Positions 42,331 through 51,686 of a stretch of DNA of 64,000 nucleotides are shown one piece after another. The stretch is from Rhodobacter sp. (GTDB lineage: Bacteria; Pseudomonadota; Alphaproteobacteria; Rhodobacterales; Rhodobacteraceae). Numbering within the stretch: the stretch's first letter is position 1; each line of letters begins with the position of its first letter. The notes under the pieces are model-generated. The model did not search any database. It saw only the letters and a list, made by a program, of their open reading frames with translations, and was not told the origin of the DNA. The translations under genes were made by a program, and so were the position numbers. The DNA lies in assembly GCA_027489175.1 (NCBI GenBank), contig JAIYAE010000020.1:57330-121329 (forward strand), in the 5' to 3' direction.

Positions 42331-44934
42331 ATGACCGGACAAAAGCCCGAACCCCCTCTCAAATCCCTTGTCTGGCCGGTGCGGCTGACCCTTACCGGTC
42401 TTTGGGCAGAGCGGTTGGCGCGGGCGTTCTGGCCCCTGTGGTCGCTGGCGCTTCTGGTGCTGGCGGCGCTGGCCTTCGGGTTGCAGGACATGGGGCCGCT
42501 GCATTGGGCGCAGATCGGCGGCGCGGTGGCTGCGGTTCTGGCGCTGGGGCTTGCGGCGCTGGGCTGGCGGCGGTTCCAGAAGCCGACCGTCGGTGATGCG
42601 CTGGTCCGGCTGGACAGCACGATGCCCGGCCGTCCTATCGCCACGCTGCTTGACAGCCAGGCTATCGGCCGGGACGACCCCGCCTCGCTGGCCGTGTGGG
42701 AGGCGCACCGTGCCCGGATGACCGCGCGGGCTGCAAAGGCCCAGCCCGTCGCCCCGGACCTGCGCCTGTCGTCGCGCGATCCGTTCTCCTTGCGCTATGT
42801 CGCGCTGACTGCCTTCGTCATGGCGGTCCTTTTCGGGTCCTTCTGGCGCGTGACCTCGGTCGCGGGCCTCGCACCCGGCGCGGCAGAGGCGATGCCGGGC
42901 GGACCAAGCTGGGAAGGTTGGGCGCAGCCGCCCGCCTATACCGGCAAGCCTTCGCTTTACCTTAACGACATCACCGCGCCAGAGTTGGAGCTTCCCACCG
43001 GCACCCGCCTGCAGATCCGGCTTTACGGCGCGGATGGCGGGATGACGGTCGCCCAGACCGTCGCCGATGTCCCCCCGCCGCCGCCGCCGGTTGTCACCCC
43101 CGGGGCCGAAACGGCCGAGGAGACGCCCGCTGCCGCAGCCCCCGATGGCATGGCCGGTGTGTTTGACCTGACCGTCAACCGCTCAGGCCGGTTGGCCATC
43201 GAAGGGCCGAACGGGCGGGAATGGGATGTGACCGTGCTGCCCGATGGCCTGCCCAGCATCGCCGTGTCCGGCGACATGGGGCGTGAGGCGGACGGCCGCT
43301 TTACCCAAGGGTTCACTGCGAATGACGACTATGGCGTGGTCGCGGGCCGCGTGACCATCAGCCTTGACATGGGCCAGATCGACCGCCGCCATGGCCTGAT
43401 CCCCGACCCCGAACCGGTTGAGGCGGTGACGCTTGACCTGCCGATGCCCCTGTCGGGTGAGCGGACCGAGATCACCGAGACGCTGATCGACGACCTCTCC
43501 AAACACGTCTTTGCCAACCTGCCAGTGACCATGGTCTTCGCCGCCGTCGATGCGGCGGGGCAAGAGGGCACCTCACCCCCCTATGCCGTCACCCTGCCGG
43601 GCAAGCGCTTCTTTGATCCCCTTGCAGCCGCCCTCATCGAGATGCGGCGCGATATCTTGTGGAACCGGATCAACGCCCCCCGCGCGGTTCAGATCCTGAA
43701 AGCGGTGACGAATGCGCCCGAAGGCTTTATCCGCCACGACCGCGCCTTCCTGCGCCTGCGCGTCCTGATGCGCGGGCTTGAGGCCTCTGAGGCAAGCCTT
43801 TCAGTCGAAGACCGCGACCGCTTTGCCGAAGAGCTGTGGACCATCGCCCTGATGGTGGAAGAAGGGAACCTTCAATCCGCCTTTGACCGCCTGCAGCGCG
43901 CGCAGGACCGCTTGCAGGAGGCGATCGAGAATGGCGCCTCGCAGGAGGAAATCGACCAGCTGATGCGCGAAATGCAGCAGGCGCTGAACGAATACATGCG
44001 CGAACTGGCCGAAGAATCGCAGCGCAATCCGGATGAACAGCAACAAGGCCAGATGCAGGGCCAGATGATGTCGGGCGACCAGCTGCAGGAAATGCTGGAT
44101 GAACTGCAGCGCCTGATGGAAGAGGGCAAGACCGCCGAAGCGGCCGAGCTGATGGAACAGCTGCGCCAGTTGATGGAAAACATGCAGGTCGTCCAAGGCC
44201 AGGGCGGGCAGGGCCAGGGTCAGGGCAGCCCCGGCCAGCAAGGCATGCAAGAGCTTGGCGAAGCGCTGCGCGACCAGCAGGAACTGTCGGATGACGCCTA
44301 TCGCGACATGCAGCGCGGGGAAGGTGGCCAGGAACCGGGGCAGGAGCCTGGCCAGGAACAGGGGCAGAATGGGCAAGAGCCGGGCCAGGAAGAGGGCCAG
44401 GGCCAGCAGCCGGGCGATCAGGCTGGCAACGGTGGCGAAGGCAACCTGACCGACCGCCAGCGCGGCCTCCGCGAACGGCTGGATGATTTGCAGCGCGGTG
44501 AATTGCCGGGCGATGGTACCGAACAGGGCGAAGAAGGCCGCCGCAACCTTGACCGCGCCGAACGCGCGATGGAAGAGGCGGAAGAGGCCCTGCGTCGCGG
44601 TGATCTTGACGGCGCGCTTGATCGTCAGGCCGAAGCGATGGAAGCGATGCGCGACGGCTTGCAAGACTTTGGCGAGGCCTTGGCGCAAGAGCAGCGCGAA
44701 CAGCGTGACGGTCAGGAAGGCCAGGAGTTCGGCAGCGCCGACCCCAATGGTCGTGACCCCCTGGGCCGTGAACCTGGCGATACCGCGCGGATCGGGTCGG
44801 ACCAGAACATGGTGCAGAACGACCCCAACGCCCGCGCGCAAGAGCTGCTGGACGAAATCCGCCGCCGCTCGGGTGACCTCAGCCGCTCGGGCGAAGAGCT
44901 GGACTACCTCAAGCGCCTACTACAGCTGTTCTGA
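42331..44934 (+). CDS. DUF4175 (TIGR02302) membrane protein with Q/G/E-rich region
   Basis: An 867-residue envelope protein of the TIGR02302 family, typical of alphaproteobacteria and of unknown function. Two membrane helices lie near 30-75 (WPLWSLALLVLAALAFGL, GAVAAVLALGLAALGW) and a third near 155-170 (YVALTAFVMAVLFGSFW). A large periplasmic part with beta-domain sequence (residues about 190-420) follows, then long helical Gln/Glu-rich segments (450-620). A low-complexity stretch of GQ, EPGQ and QGQ repeats lies at about 620-705. The C-terminus has RSGEELDYLKRLLQLF. It follows lysA closely and is probably co-transcribed. The repeat stretch is prone to length variation. Confidence 0.9.
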   Translation: MTGQKPEPPLKSLVWPVRLTLTGLWAERLARAFWPLWSLALLVLAALAFGLQDMGPLHWAQIGGAVAAVLALGLAALGWRRFQKPTVGDALVRLDSTMPGRPIATLLDSQAIGRDDPASLAVWEAHRARMTARAAKAQPVAPDLRLSSRDPFSLRYVALTAFVMAVLFGSFWRVTSVAGLAPGAAEAMPGGPSWEGWAQPPAYTGKPSLYLNDITAPELELPTGTRLQIRLYGADGGMTVAQTVADVPPPPPPVVTPGAETAEETPAAAAPDGMAGVFDLTVNRSGRLAIEGPNGREWDVTVLPDGLPSIAVSGDMGREADGRFTQGFTANDDYGVVAGRVTISLDMGQIDRRHGLIPDPEPVEAVTLDLPMPLSGERTEITETLIDDLSKHVFANLPVTMVFAAVDAAGQEGTSPPYAVTLPGKRFFDPLAAALIEMRRDILWNRINAPRAVQILKAVTNAPEGFIRHDRAFLRLRVLMRGLEASEASLSVEDRDRFAEELWTIALMVEEGNLQSAFDRLQRAQDRLQEAIENGASQEEIDQLMREMQQALNEYMRELAEESQRNPDEQQQGQMQGQMMSGDQLQEMLDELQRLMEEGKTAEAAELMEQLRQLMENMQVVQGQGGQGQGQGSPGQQGMQELGEALRDQQELSDDAYRDMQRGEGGQEPGQEPGQEQGQNGQEPGQEEGQGQQPGDQAGNGGEGNLTDRQRGLRERLDDLQRGELPGDGTEQGEEGRRNLDRAERAMEEAEEALRRGDLDGALDRQAEAMEAMRDGLQDFGEALAQEQREQRDGQEGQEFGSADPNGRDPLGREPGDTARIGSDQNMVQNDPNARAQELLDEIRRRSGDLSRSGEELDYLKRLLQLF

Positions 44935-45061
44935 CGGTGATCTTGCGGCGCCCCCTGCCCGCAAGCGGCCAGGGAGCAAGCCTGGTCTGTCGCGGCCGCG
45001 GCCAAGGCCGCGTCCGCTCCGTGGCTTGCGGGCCGGGCCGTTCCGCGCCACAGTCAGCGGC

Positions 45062-45784
45062 ATGACTGCCCCAGTGCAAGACCGTCTCATCGCCCTCGAC
45101 CTGGCCCGCACGCTGGCCATCGTCTGCATGTTGATCTTCCATTTCACCTTTGATCTGGCGATGTTCGGCTTCATCGCGCCGGACACGATGGTCCAGCCCT
45201 TCTGGTATTACTTCGCCCGGATGATCGCCGGGACGTTTCTGTTCTTGTCTGGCGTCAGCCTCTGGCTTGCGCATGGTCAGGGGGTGCGCTGGCCCGCCTT
45301 CTGGACCAGGTTCGCCAAGGTCGCCGGGGCGGCAGTGCTGGTGACCATTGCCAGCATCTGGTTTGTTCCGGGTGGCACCATCCTTTTCGGCATCCTGCAT
45401 GCCATTGCCGCCGCCAGCCTTCTGGGCCTGATCGCCCTGCGCCTGCCCTGGCCGGTGACCCTTGCCGTTGCCGTGGCCATTTTCGCCGCGGCGTGGGGGC
45501 CTCGCTTCCCGGCCTTCGACCCCCTTTGGCTGGTCTGGACCGGCCTTGCCGAAAGCCGCCCGATGATGGGCGACTATGTCCCCCTAGTTCCCTGGGCTGC
45601 CCCCGCGCTGGCTGGGGTTGCCGTGGCCAAGGCCCTGCGGATCGACCTTTGGCGCGGCAGTGCGCCCACCGCGACACTTCGGGCGCTCAGCTTTCCGGGG
45701 CGACACTCGCTGGTAATCTATCTGATCCACCAGCCGATCCTGATCGGCCTTTTCAACGCTTATGGCTGGGCGTTCCGGGGCTGA
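45062..45784 (+). CDS. DUF1624 membrane protein (HGSNAT-like)
   Basis: A 240-residue inner-membrane protein with about seven helices, belonging to the heparan-alpha-glucosaminide N-acetyltransferase-like DUF1624 family. Seen: RLIALDLARTLAIVCMLIFH, where the Asp/Arg pair and the His of the first helix are typical; FWYYFARMIAGTFLFLSGVS; FGILHAIAAASLLGLIAL, with the conserved I-L-H; and HSLVIYLIHQPILIGL at the C-terminus. Acyl-transfer activity is only inferred from the family. The Shine-Dalgarno is weak. It sits between the DUF4175 gene and pheT. Confidence 0.87.
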   Translation: MTAPVQDRLIALDLARTLAIVCMLIFHFTFDLAMFGFIAPDTMVQPFWYYFARMIAGTFLFLSGVSLWLAHGQGVRWPAFWTRFAKVAGAAVLVTIASIWFVPGGTILFGILHAIAAASLLGLIALRLPWPVTLAVAVAIFAAAWGPRFPAFDPLWLVWTGLAESRPMMGDYVPLVPWAAPALAGVAVAKALRIDLWRGSAPTATLRALSFPGRHSLVIYLIHQPILIGLFNAYGWAFRG

Positions 45785-45849
45785 CCCCGCTTCCCCTTTT
45801 CCCGCCATTGCGCTAAGCCCCATCCCGCACCCCAAAGGGACCCGATCCG

Positions 45850-48267
45850 ATGAAATTCACCCTGTCCTGGCTGAAAGATCACCTTGAGACCGAAGCGACG
45901 GTTGACGCGCTGGCCGAAGCGCTGACCGACCTTGGGCTGGAGGTGGAAGGGATCGAAGACCCCACCGCCACCTTGGGCGCTTTCCGCATCTGCCGGGTGA
46001 TCGAGGCCGTGCAGCACCCCAACGCCGACCGCCTGCGCGTCTGCCGGGTGGAGACCTACCCGGATGGTCCCGGCGGGCGGACCGAGGAAGTCCAGGTCGT
46101 CTGCGGCGCGCCGAATGCGAAAACCGGGCTTGTCGGCGTCTTCGCTCCCCCCGGCACGCATGTTCCGGGCACGGGCGTGGACCTCAAGCCCGGCAATATT
46201 CGTGGGGTGGATTCCAACGGCATGCTCTGCTCCGAGCGGGAACTGATGCTTTCGGACAACCACGACGGCATCATCGAACTGCCCGCCGACGCGCTGCTTG
46301 GCGCGCGCTACATCGACTATCGTGGGGTCAATGACCCGGTGGTCGAAATCAAGGTCACCCCGAACCGCCCCGACGCGCTTGGCATCCACGGGATCGCCCG
46401 TGACCTTGCGGCGCGGGGCATGGGCAAGCTGAAGCCGGTCAAGGCGACGGCGGTGGCTGGTGCCTTCCCGACGCCCATCGGCGTGACCATTGACCCCGCG
46501 CTGAAGGCCAAAGGCTGCCCCCATTTCGCCGGCCGTCTGATCCGGGGCGTGAAGAACGGCCCCTCGCCTGATTGGATGCAAGGTAGGCTGAAGGCTATCG
46601 GCCTGCGGCCGATCTCGGCGCTTGTGGACATCACCAACTACTTCACCTTCGGCCTGAACCGCCCGCTGCACGTCTTCGACGCGGCCAAGGTCACCGGGCA
46701 CCTGACCATCCGCCCGGCGCAAGCGGGTGAGACGCTGCTGGCGCTGGATGGCAAGACCTACACCCTTTCCGAAGGCCAGATGGTCATTGCCGATGACCAT
46801 GGACCCGAGTCGCTGGCCGGGATCATGGGCGGCGAAGCCTCTGGCTGCTCGCCCGAGACGACGGACGTGTTCCTTGAATCCGCCTTCTGGGACCCGATCA
46901 CCATCGCCGCCACCGGGCGTGCGCTGAAGATCAACTCCGACGCCCGCTACCGCTTTGAACGCGGCGTGGACCCGGCTTTCACCCTTCCGGGGCTGGAGCT
47001 GGCAACGCAAATGATCCTAGACCTCTGCGGCGGCGAGGCTGGGACGGTCGTGCAGGACGGCAGCCCCATCGACCCGACCCGGCATTACCAGCTGAACCCC
47101 GCCCGGGTGATCAGCCTTGTCGGGATGGAGATCCCCGAGGCCACCCAGCGCGCCACGCTGGAGGCGCTTGGCTTCACCCTGAACGGCAACGCGGTGACGC
47201 CGCCGTCCTGGCGCCCCGATATCCTGGGTGACGCCGACCTGATCGAAGAAGTCGCCCGCATCGCCAGCCTGACCAAGCTGCAAGGCGCCCCAATGGCCCG
47301 CAGCCTGCCCGGCGTGCCGCGCCCGATCCTGACGCCGCTGCAGGTCCGCGAACGCACCACGCGCCGCACCATCGCGGCCTTGGGTTACAACGAATGCGTG
47401 ACCTACAGCTTCATTGACGGCAAGGCTGCGGCCCTGTTCGGCGGCGGCACTGATGCCGTCCGGGTGGACAACCCGATCTCGTCCGAGATGTCGCATCTGC
47501 GGCCTGACCTTCTGCCCGGCCTTCTTGCCGCCGCTGCCCGCAATCAGGCACGCGGCTTCATGGACCTGAGCCTGTTTGAGGTCGGCCCCGCCTTCAGCGG
47601 TGGTGAGCCGGGTGACCAACACCTGCAAGCCGCAGGCCTCCTGATCGGTGCGGCCGCCCAGCGCGACCCCCACGGCAGCCGCCGCATGGTCGATGTCTTC
47701 GACGCCAAGGCCGATGCCGAGGCGGTTCTGGCCGCCCTTGGTGCGCCGGCCCGCATGCAGATCACCCGCAAGGTGGCCGATTGGTGGCACCCCGGCCGGT
47801 CGGGCGTCATCGGACTTGGGCCGAACACGCTTGCCACCTTCGGTGAGGTTCACCCCCGCATCCTGCAAGCGATGGACGTCAAAGGCCCCGCCGTCGCCTT
47901 CACCATCCTCATCGCAAATGTCCCCGCGCCCAAGGTGAAAACCCCGACCCGCCCGGCGCTGACCATCAGCGACCTGCAGGCCGTCGACCGCGACTTCGCC
48001 TTCGTGGTGGACTCCAAGGTCGAAGCGCTGACCGCCGTGAACGCGGCCCAAGGTGCCGACAAGGCGCTGATCGAATCCGTCCGCGTCTTCGACCAGTTCA
48101 CCGGCGACAAGGCCGAGGCTCAGATGGGTGCAGGCAAGAAGTCCATCGCCCTGACCGTTCGGCTTCAACCGCAGGACAAGACCCTGACTGAAGCCGAGAT
48201 CGAGGCTGTGTCGGCCAAGATCATCGACAAGGTCACAAAGGCAACCGGCGGCACCCTGCGCGCCTGA
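45850..48267 (+). CDS. pheT: Phenylalanyl-tRNA synthetase beta subunit
   Basis: Beta subunit of the alpha2-beta2 phenylalanyl-tRNA synthetase, 805 residues, usual length. Domains in order: N-terminal MKFTLSWLKDHLETEATVDA, EMAP/OB-type tRNA-binding domain (about 40-150, VVCGAPNAKTGLVGVFAPPG), editing B3/B4 domain (about 210-380), B5 domain (400-475), catalytic-like core (RPDLLPGLLAAAARNQAR) and the C-terminal anticodon-binding FDX-ACB domain (about 710-805). pheS is not in the window, so the two subunits are unlinked or separated. Weak Shine-Dalgarno; ATG fixed by family length. Confidence 0.97.
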   Translation: MKFTLSWLKDHLETEATVDALAEALTDLGLEVEGIEDPTATLGAFRICRVIEAVQHPNADRLRVCRVETYPDGPGGRTEEVQVVCGAPNAKTGLVGVFAPPGTHVPGTGVDLKPGNIRGVDSNGMLCSERELMLSDNHDGIIELPADALLGARYIDYRGVNDPVVEIKVTPNRPDALGIHGIARDLAARGMGKLKPVKATAVAGAFPTPIGVTIDPALKAKGCPHFAGRLIRGVKNGPSPDWMQGRLKAIGLRPISALVDITNYFTFGLNRPLHVFDAAKVTGHLTIRPAQAGETLLALDGKTYTLSEGQMVIADDHGPESLAGIMGGEASGCSPETTDVFLESAFWDPITIAATGRALKINSDARYRFERGVDPAFTLPGLELATQMILDLCGGEAGTVVQDGSPIDPTRHYQLNPARVISLVGMEIPEATQRATLEALGFTLNGNAVTPPSWRPDILGDADLIEEVARIASLTKLQGAPMARSLPGVPRPILTPLQVRERTTRRTIAALGYNECVTYSFIDGKAAALFGGGTDAVRVDNPISSEMSHLRPDLLPGLLAAAARNQARGFMDLSLFEVGPAFSGGEPGDQHLQAAGLLIGAAAQRDPHGSRRMVDVFDAKADAEAVLAALGAPARMQITRKVADWWHPGRSGVIGLGPNTLATFGEVHPRILQAMDVKGPAVAFTILIANVPAPKVKTPTRPALTISDLQAVDRDFAFVVDSKVEALTAVNAAQGADKALIESVRVFDQFTGDKAEAQMGAGKKSIALTVRLQPQDKTLTEAEIEAVSAKIIDKVTKATGGTLRA

Positions 48268-48272
48268 CGGGA

Positions 48273-48342
48273 CCGCTCATCGTTCGCCTTCGGCGCTCTT
48301 CGCTACGTCAGCGAGGAGTGGACGAAGTCCATCGACGAGCGG
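48273..48342. repeat. Dispersed repeat, copy after pheT
   Basis: Imperfect 70-nt inverted repeat: CCGCTCATCG at 48273-48282 pairs with CGACGAGCGG at 48333-48342, one mismatch. The right end matches the element at 38339-38359 in inverse orientation. It lies between convergent pheT and the DUF1523 gene and probably ends both transcripts. Confidence 0.72.
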
Positions 48343-48352
48343 CTCCGAAAGG

Positions 48353-49027
48353 CTACTTCTTAGCCCGCCACGTATTCATCCACGCCCCGATCCGGCCAAA
48401 GAAGCCGCGCGCTTCCTTCCGCGCTGCTTCCGCCCGGTCGCCGACGGCATCGAATGTCTCACCCACATCGGCCAGTGCGGGGTCCACCATCCGTTCCCGG
48501 AACTGCAGCCACATGCGCCGGGCCATGAAGATCACAAAGGCGAGGAACGACAACAGGATGATATTGACCCACGGGATCAACCGCACATCCGGCCCGTCTA
48601 CCGGAGTGATCGAAACCGCGTTTGGGAAGGCTGAGAAAAGCGGGATGCGCCAGCCGTAATGGGTGATCGCCACCCATTGCGGGGCGGCAGAGGTAGAGCG
48701 GAGGTTCCCTGCCTCGGCCTGCAGAGTTGCGCTGTCCCACTTGAAGTAAGGCGGCCAGAACCAGCCGGTATCCTCGTTCCTGTAGACCATCACGTCACCA
48801 TCTGCGAAAGCCGAGTCGATAAAGCGGATGTCGCGTGTGGTGTTGGTCTCGGCCCCGGTGCCGGTGTCCTCGATCGAATAGAAGATCCAGTTGCCGCCAA
48901 TCTGGGTGATCCGGTTCGAGGTGTCAGTGATCCGCACGATATCGCGCTGCGGCAGGGTGTAGTGCAGGAACAACCCCACTATCAGGACCGCCAGAATGCG
49001 CAGGCCCCATTTGATCTTGGTCCACAT
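48353..49027 (-). CDS. DUF1523 membrane protein, last gene of the ten-gene operon
   Basis: A 224-residue protein with an N-terminal membrane helix (WGLRILAVLIVGLFLHYTLP) and a second one near 155-172 (WVNIILLSFLAFVIFMARRM). The domain between them (RDIVRITDTSNRITQIGGNW, DVMVYRNEDTGWFWPPYFKW) is probably periplasmic and typical of DUF1523. The C-terminal tail is charged and helical. Function unknown. Twelve bases separate it from the preceding gene. It closes a ten-gene run of co-directional coupled genes from 56496. Confidence 0.85.
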   Translation of the reverse strand: MWTKIKWGLRILAVLIVGLFLHYTLPQRDIVRITDTSNRITQIGGNWIFYSIEDTGTGAETNTTRDIRFIDSAFADGDVMVYRNEDTGWFWPPYFKWDSATLQAEAGNLRSTSAAPQWVAITHYGWRIPLFSAFPNAVSITPVDGPDVRLIPWVNIILLSFLAFVIFMARRMWLQFRERMVDPALADVGETFDAVGDRAEAARKEARGFFGRIGAWMNTWRAKK

Positions 49028-49039
49028 GGGCAGGTTCCT

Positions 49040-49318
49040 TCAGTGCCAGTTGACGAAATAGATCGTGGTCATAAACCCGATCGTCGGAACAACATAGATA
49101 AGCCAGAGCACGCGCTTTTTCAGCCCCTTGTCGTATTGAACCATCCCGGCCTCGATGAAGGCCGTCCGCTCATCGGGCAGGCTGCCTTCGCGGGCGGGGT
49201 CGGTGTCCCACTCCTTTTCCAGCTTCTCGCGCCGGACGGACCGGGAATAGATGCTGGTCAGAAAGTAGATGATCGTCAGCATCACATACATGACGAAGGC
49301 AAGTCGCAGCCAGCCCAT
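49040..49318 (-). CDS. Small two-helix membrane protein of the ten-gene operon
   Basis: A 92-residue protein with helices at about 4-21 (LRLAFVMYVMLTIIYFLTS) and 70-88 (VLWLIYVVPTIGFMTTIYF). A cytoplasmic charged loop lies between them (SVRREKLEKEWDTDPAREGS). It starts directly at the end of the DUF6638-type gene, with no gap. No family recognised. The tight packing suggests its product works with its neighbours. Confidence 0.78.
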   Translation of the reverse strand: MGWLRLAFVMYVMLTIIYFLTSIYSRSVRREKLEKEWDTDPAREGSLPDERTAFIEAGMVQYDKGLKKRVLWLIYVVPTIGFMTTIYFVNWH

Positions 49319-50674
49319 CTATCGTCTCCCTCCCCAAGGTCCCACGACCGGCGGGCGTGAGGGTTTCGGCCCCTCGGCCATCTGTGGCCGCTGCAGTTCG
49401 TCCATCCCCGGTTCCGGCCCGAACAGCGCCGTCCGCGCGCCCTCCCGGTCCACCTGATACTCCCGCGCCAGGAAATCGGCGACATGGGTCCTCTTCGCTT
49501 CGGTCCAGGTGGCGTACTGCGCGTAGAACAGCTCCTTGTGGGTGATGAACATCTGCCGCACGTCCATGGGGGCAAGTTCTGACAGAAGCATGTTTACCAG
49601 ATCGCGGTCCTTCCCCGCGCGGCCCCGCAGCGTGTAGAAATAGGCCGGATGCTCGGACGTAATCTTCGGCCAGGGCCCCCCAGCCTCCACCCAGCGGAGG
49701 AGCGCGGCGAGGCCGAGGAATTCCTCTGGCAGCGCAGACCCCAGACGATAGGCGACCTTCCGCAACTCCGTCCGCCGCGCGTCGCCCACCTCGATCCCCA
49801 GCCGGTCCGCGGCATCAATCAGGATGAAATCCATCTTCTGCCGCAGCACCGCCGCCGCATCCATGCCCCGCGCCTGCACGATCGGCTCCACAAGGTTGTT
49901 CCGCTCCAACCAGTCGGCGATCTGGTTCCTGTGCGTCAGGTCCATCACCTGCGGCACCGGCACCTCGCCCAAGGACCGCCAGTCGAGCGTGGAGATCACC
50001 CCCGGAAACCGCACATCGCGGAAGATGTAGACCCCGCCGAAATGGCTGGTCCAGAAATTCTCCTGGCTGAAGGTCATCACCGGCAAGGAAATCGGCACCC
50101 GCGTCACGTCGCCGGTCTTCTTTGCCAGGGTGATCATTTCCGCCACCAGCACATCATCGCGCCAGCCGTCGGGTTCCTGCCGGAAACGGTCAATCAGCTT
50201 CGCCAGCTTCCCCGCATCCGCCACATGCCCGCCAATCGTATCCGCCTCAACCGTCACCTGCCGGATATCAAACAGCCGCGCCGGCACGTCGACCGAGTAG
50301 ACCGAGTTCTGCAACTCCCCCGCCACCGCATCCCGCGCGGTCAGCGCAAAAAGCTGCGCCTCGTTCTTCTCGATGAACTGCGTCAGGATCCCCCGGCTGG
50401 TGGAGAACTTGATGTTCAGAAGCGGCGCATCCTTCTGCGCCGTGGTCAGCAAAATGAACTGCCGGTTCGCCCCGTTGGGGTTGAGGTAGAGGTCATCATC
50501 CAGCTCATCCCCGATCTCGGGCGAATAGCCGGACAGGTCGATGTGGAAATCGTCGAGCTTCGTGACCTTCCCCGTCAGATGCTTGAGCGCCCGGTTGTAG
50601 CGTTCGACAAGGGCCGGCGAGGAAACCTCGATCAGGTTCCCGAACATCAGGCCGCGTTGGATTAGGCGTTTCAT
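49319..50674 (-). CDS. DUF6638 protein of the ten-gene operon
   Basis: A 451-residue soluble protein, consistent with the DUF6638 family seen in Rhodobacterales; function unknown. Conserved-looking parts are MKRLIQRGLMFGNLIEVSSP, LDDFHIDLSGYSPEIGDELDDDLY, FWTSHFGGVYIFRDVRFPG, MDLTHRNQIADWLERNNLVEP and EHPAYFYTLRGRAGKDRDLVNML. The tail is proline-rich (GPKPSRPPVVGPWGG). The start overlaps the end of the upstream gene by 4 nt. No enzymatic motif is visible. Its length and acidic patches suggest a scaffold or effector rather than a transporter. Confidence 0.8.
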   Translation of the reverse strand: MKRLIQRGLMFGNLIEVSSPALVERYNRALKHLTGKVTKLDDFHIDLSGYSPEIGDELDDDLYLNPNGANRQFILLTTAQKDAPLLNIKFSTSRGILTQFIEKNEAQLFALTARDAVAGELQNSVYSVDVPARLFDIRQVTVEADTIGGHVADAGKLAKLIDRFRQEPDGWRDDVLVAEMITLAKKTGDVTRVPISLPVMTFSQENFWTSHFGGVYIFRDVRFPGVISTLDWRSLGEVPVPQVMDLTHRNQIADWLERNNLVEPIVQARGMDAAAVLRQKMDFILIDAADRLGIEVGDARRTELRKVAYRLGSALPEEFLGLAALLRWVEAGGPWPKITSEHPAYFYTLRGRAGKDRDLVNMLLSELAPMDVRQMFITHKELFYAQYATWTEAKRTHVADFLAREYQVDREGARTALFGPEPGMDELQRPQMAEGPKPSRPPVVGPWGGRR

Positions 50675-51303
50675 TTGGGTTTCCCCAGTTTAATGCGGAG
50701 CTTTGACTTTAAGTCCCCTGTTGCAGAGGTGAAGCTTTGCGAGAACGGATTTGCTTCTTCATCACCCGGTGCAACAAACACCTTTGCGTAGTTTCGCTGC
50801 CTCCCAGCTTCATCTCCAAAGAAACCTTCTATGGATCTGGGTTGTCCCGCGGTCTTCCAACTCAAATACAGCTGAGTTTCGGCAAAGAAGTGGCTCAACT
50901 CTTGGCTCACTTTCTTCCACTCTGTGTCTATCGCTGCTCCCCAAACCGCCTCTGCTTCAATCATATGAGCCTCGATTTCTTGGTACACAGCGTGAATCGA
51001 GTTCAGGCGCGCATAGTGGGCGAGATCGGATGCGTCCCTTCTATTGCCTTTGGCAGCGCTCTCGAACTCAGCGGTTTCACCGGCCCAGAACATGGGGCTG
51101 CGTGCGCTGGCTACCGTCCGCTCAAGTTTTACTATCGACTTTAGTAGGGCGCGAGCAAGCTCACGGTCAGCCACCCAAATGTTTTGTGCCTGCCATGTAC
51201 TCAGTCCCAAAAAGGCGGCTATCGCTGCCGCGATTGCCGCTCCAGCAATTAGCAAATTTGCCAGTGCCGAAATTGCCGTCGAAGTGAGTTCAGCTTCGCT
51301 CAC
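50671..51303 (-). CDS. Membrane-anchored protein of lower GC in the ten-gene operon
   Basis: A 210-residue protein with one N-terminal helix (ALANLLIAGAAIAAAIAAFLG) and a helical cytoplasmic part (ARALLKSIVKLERTVASARS, IHAVYQEIEAHMIEAEAVWG). It ends KSKLRIKLGKPK. No family recognised. Base composition is clearly lower than its neighbours: 29 of 60 bases are G or C in 50941-51000, against 44 of 60 in 51541-51600. It still has 4-nt overlaps with the genes on both sides, so if acquired it was fitted in exactly. It may be a variable cargo gene of the operon. Confidence 0.75.
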   Translation of the reverse strand: MSEAELTSTAISALANLLIAGAAIAAAIAAFLGLSTWQAQNIWVADRELARALLKSIVKLERTVASARSPMFWAGETAEFESAAKGNRRDASDLAHYARLNSIHAVYQEIEAHMIEAEAVWGAAIDTEWKKVSQELSHFFAETQLYLSWKTAGQPRSIEGFFGDEAGRQRNYAKVFVAPGDEEANPFSQSFTSATGDLKSKLRIKLGKPK

Positions 51304-51686
51304 CCCTTCCCCCCTTCACCATCCTCCATCCGCATCCCCAACCGCCGGTTCAGCTCCTGCGCCTTCACCAGCCAGACGAAGCCCAAGACCGGCCCCCACA
51401 GCAGCGCGAACAGCGCCGAGCGGCCCAGGAAGAACCCCGCCCGCTCCAGCGGAGCCGCCAGGACCCCCGCCCAGACCCCCTCGTTGATCGCCGCATAAAG
51501 CCCGGCCGCCAGAACGGCCCCCACGACAAGCGCCACCAAAGCCGTCACCCCCACAGCCCGCGCAAGCGCGCCCTGAGACACGTTCCCCCGCCCCACAATC
51601 CACCCCGGCAAAAACACCACCAGCGCACACAACCCCGCCAGCGGCAGGATGGAGTTCCACAGGGTCAGGGTCAGCGCTTCGTTCAT
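51300..51686 (-). CDS. Integral membrane protein of the ten-gene operon (128 aa)
   Basis: Three to four helices: SILPLAGLCALVVFLPGWIV, ALARAVGVTALVALVVGAVL and GRSALFALLWGPVLGFVWLV, then a short charged tail (ELNRRLGMRMEDGEGGKG). No family recognised. The start at 51686 follows AGAGGGAAGAG and overlaps the stop of the preceding gene by 4 nt (ATGA). A longer open frame continues upstream, but only by GC bias. Confidence 0.78.
   Translation of the reverse strand: MNEALTLTLWNSILPLAGLCALVVFLPGWIVGRGNVSQGALARAVGVTALVALVVGAVLAAGLYAAINEGVWAGVLAAPLERAGFFLGRSALFALLWGPVLGFVWLVKAQELNRRLGMRMEDGEGGKG

Noticed and set aside
43801..44841. Minus-strand open frame rich in Leu, Phe and Ala, looking like a membrane protein
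   Set aside because: It is the complement of the Gln/Glu/Arg-rich part of the DUF4175 gene, and the apparent hydrophobicity is a by-product of CAG/GAG codons read backwards.
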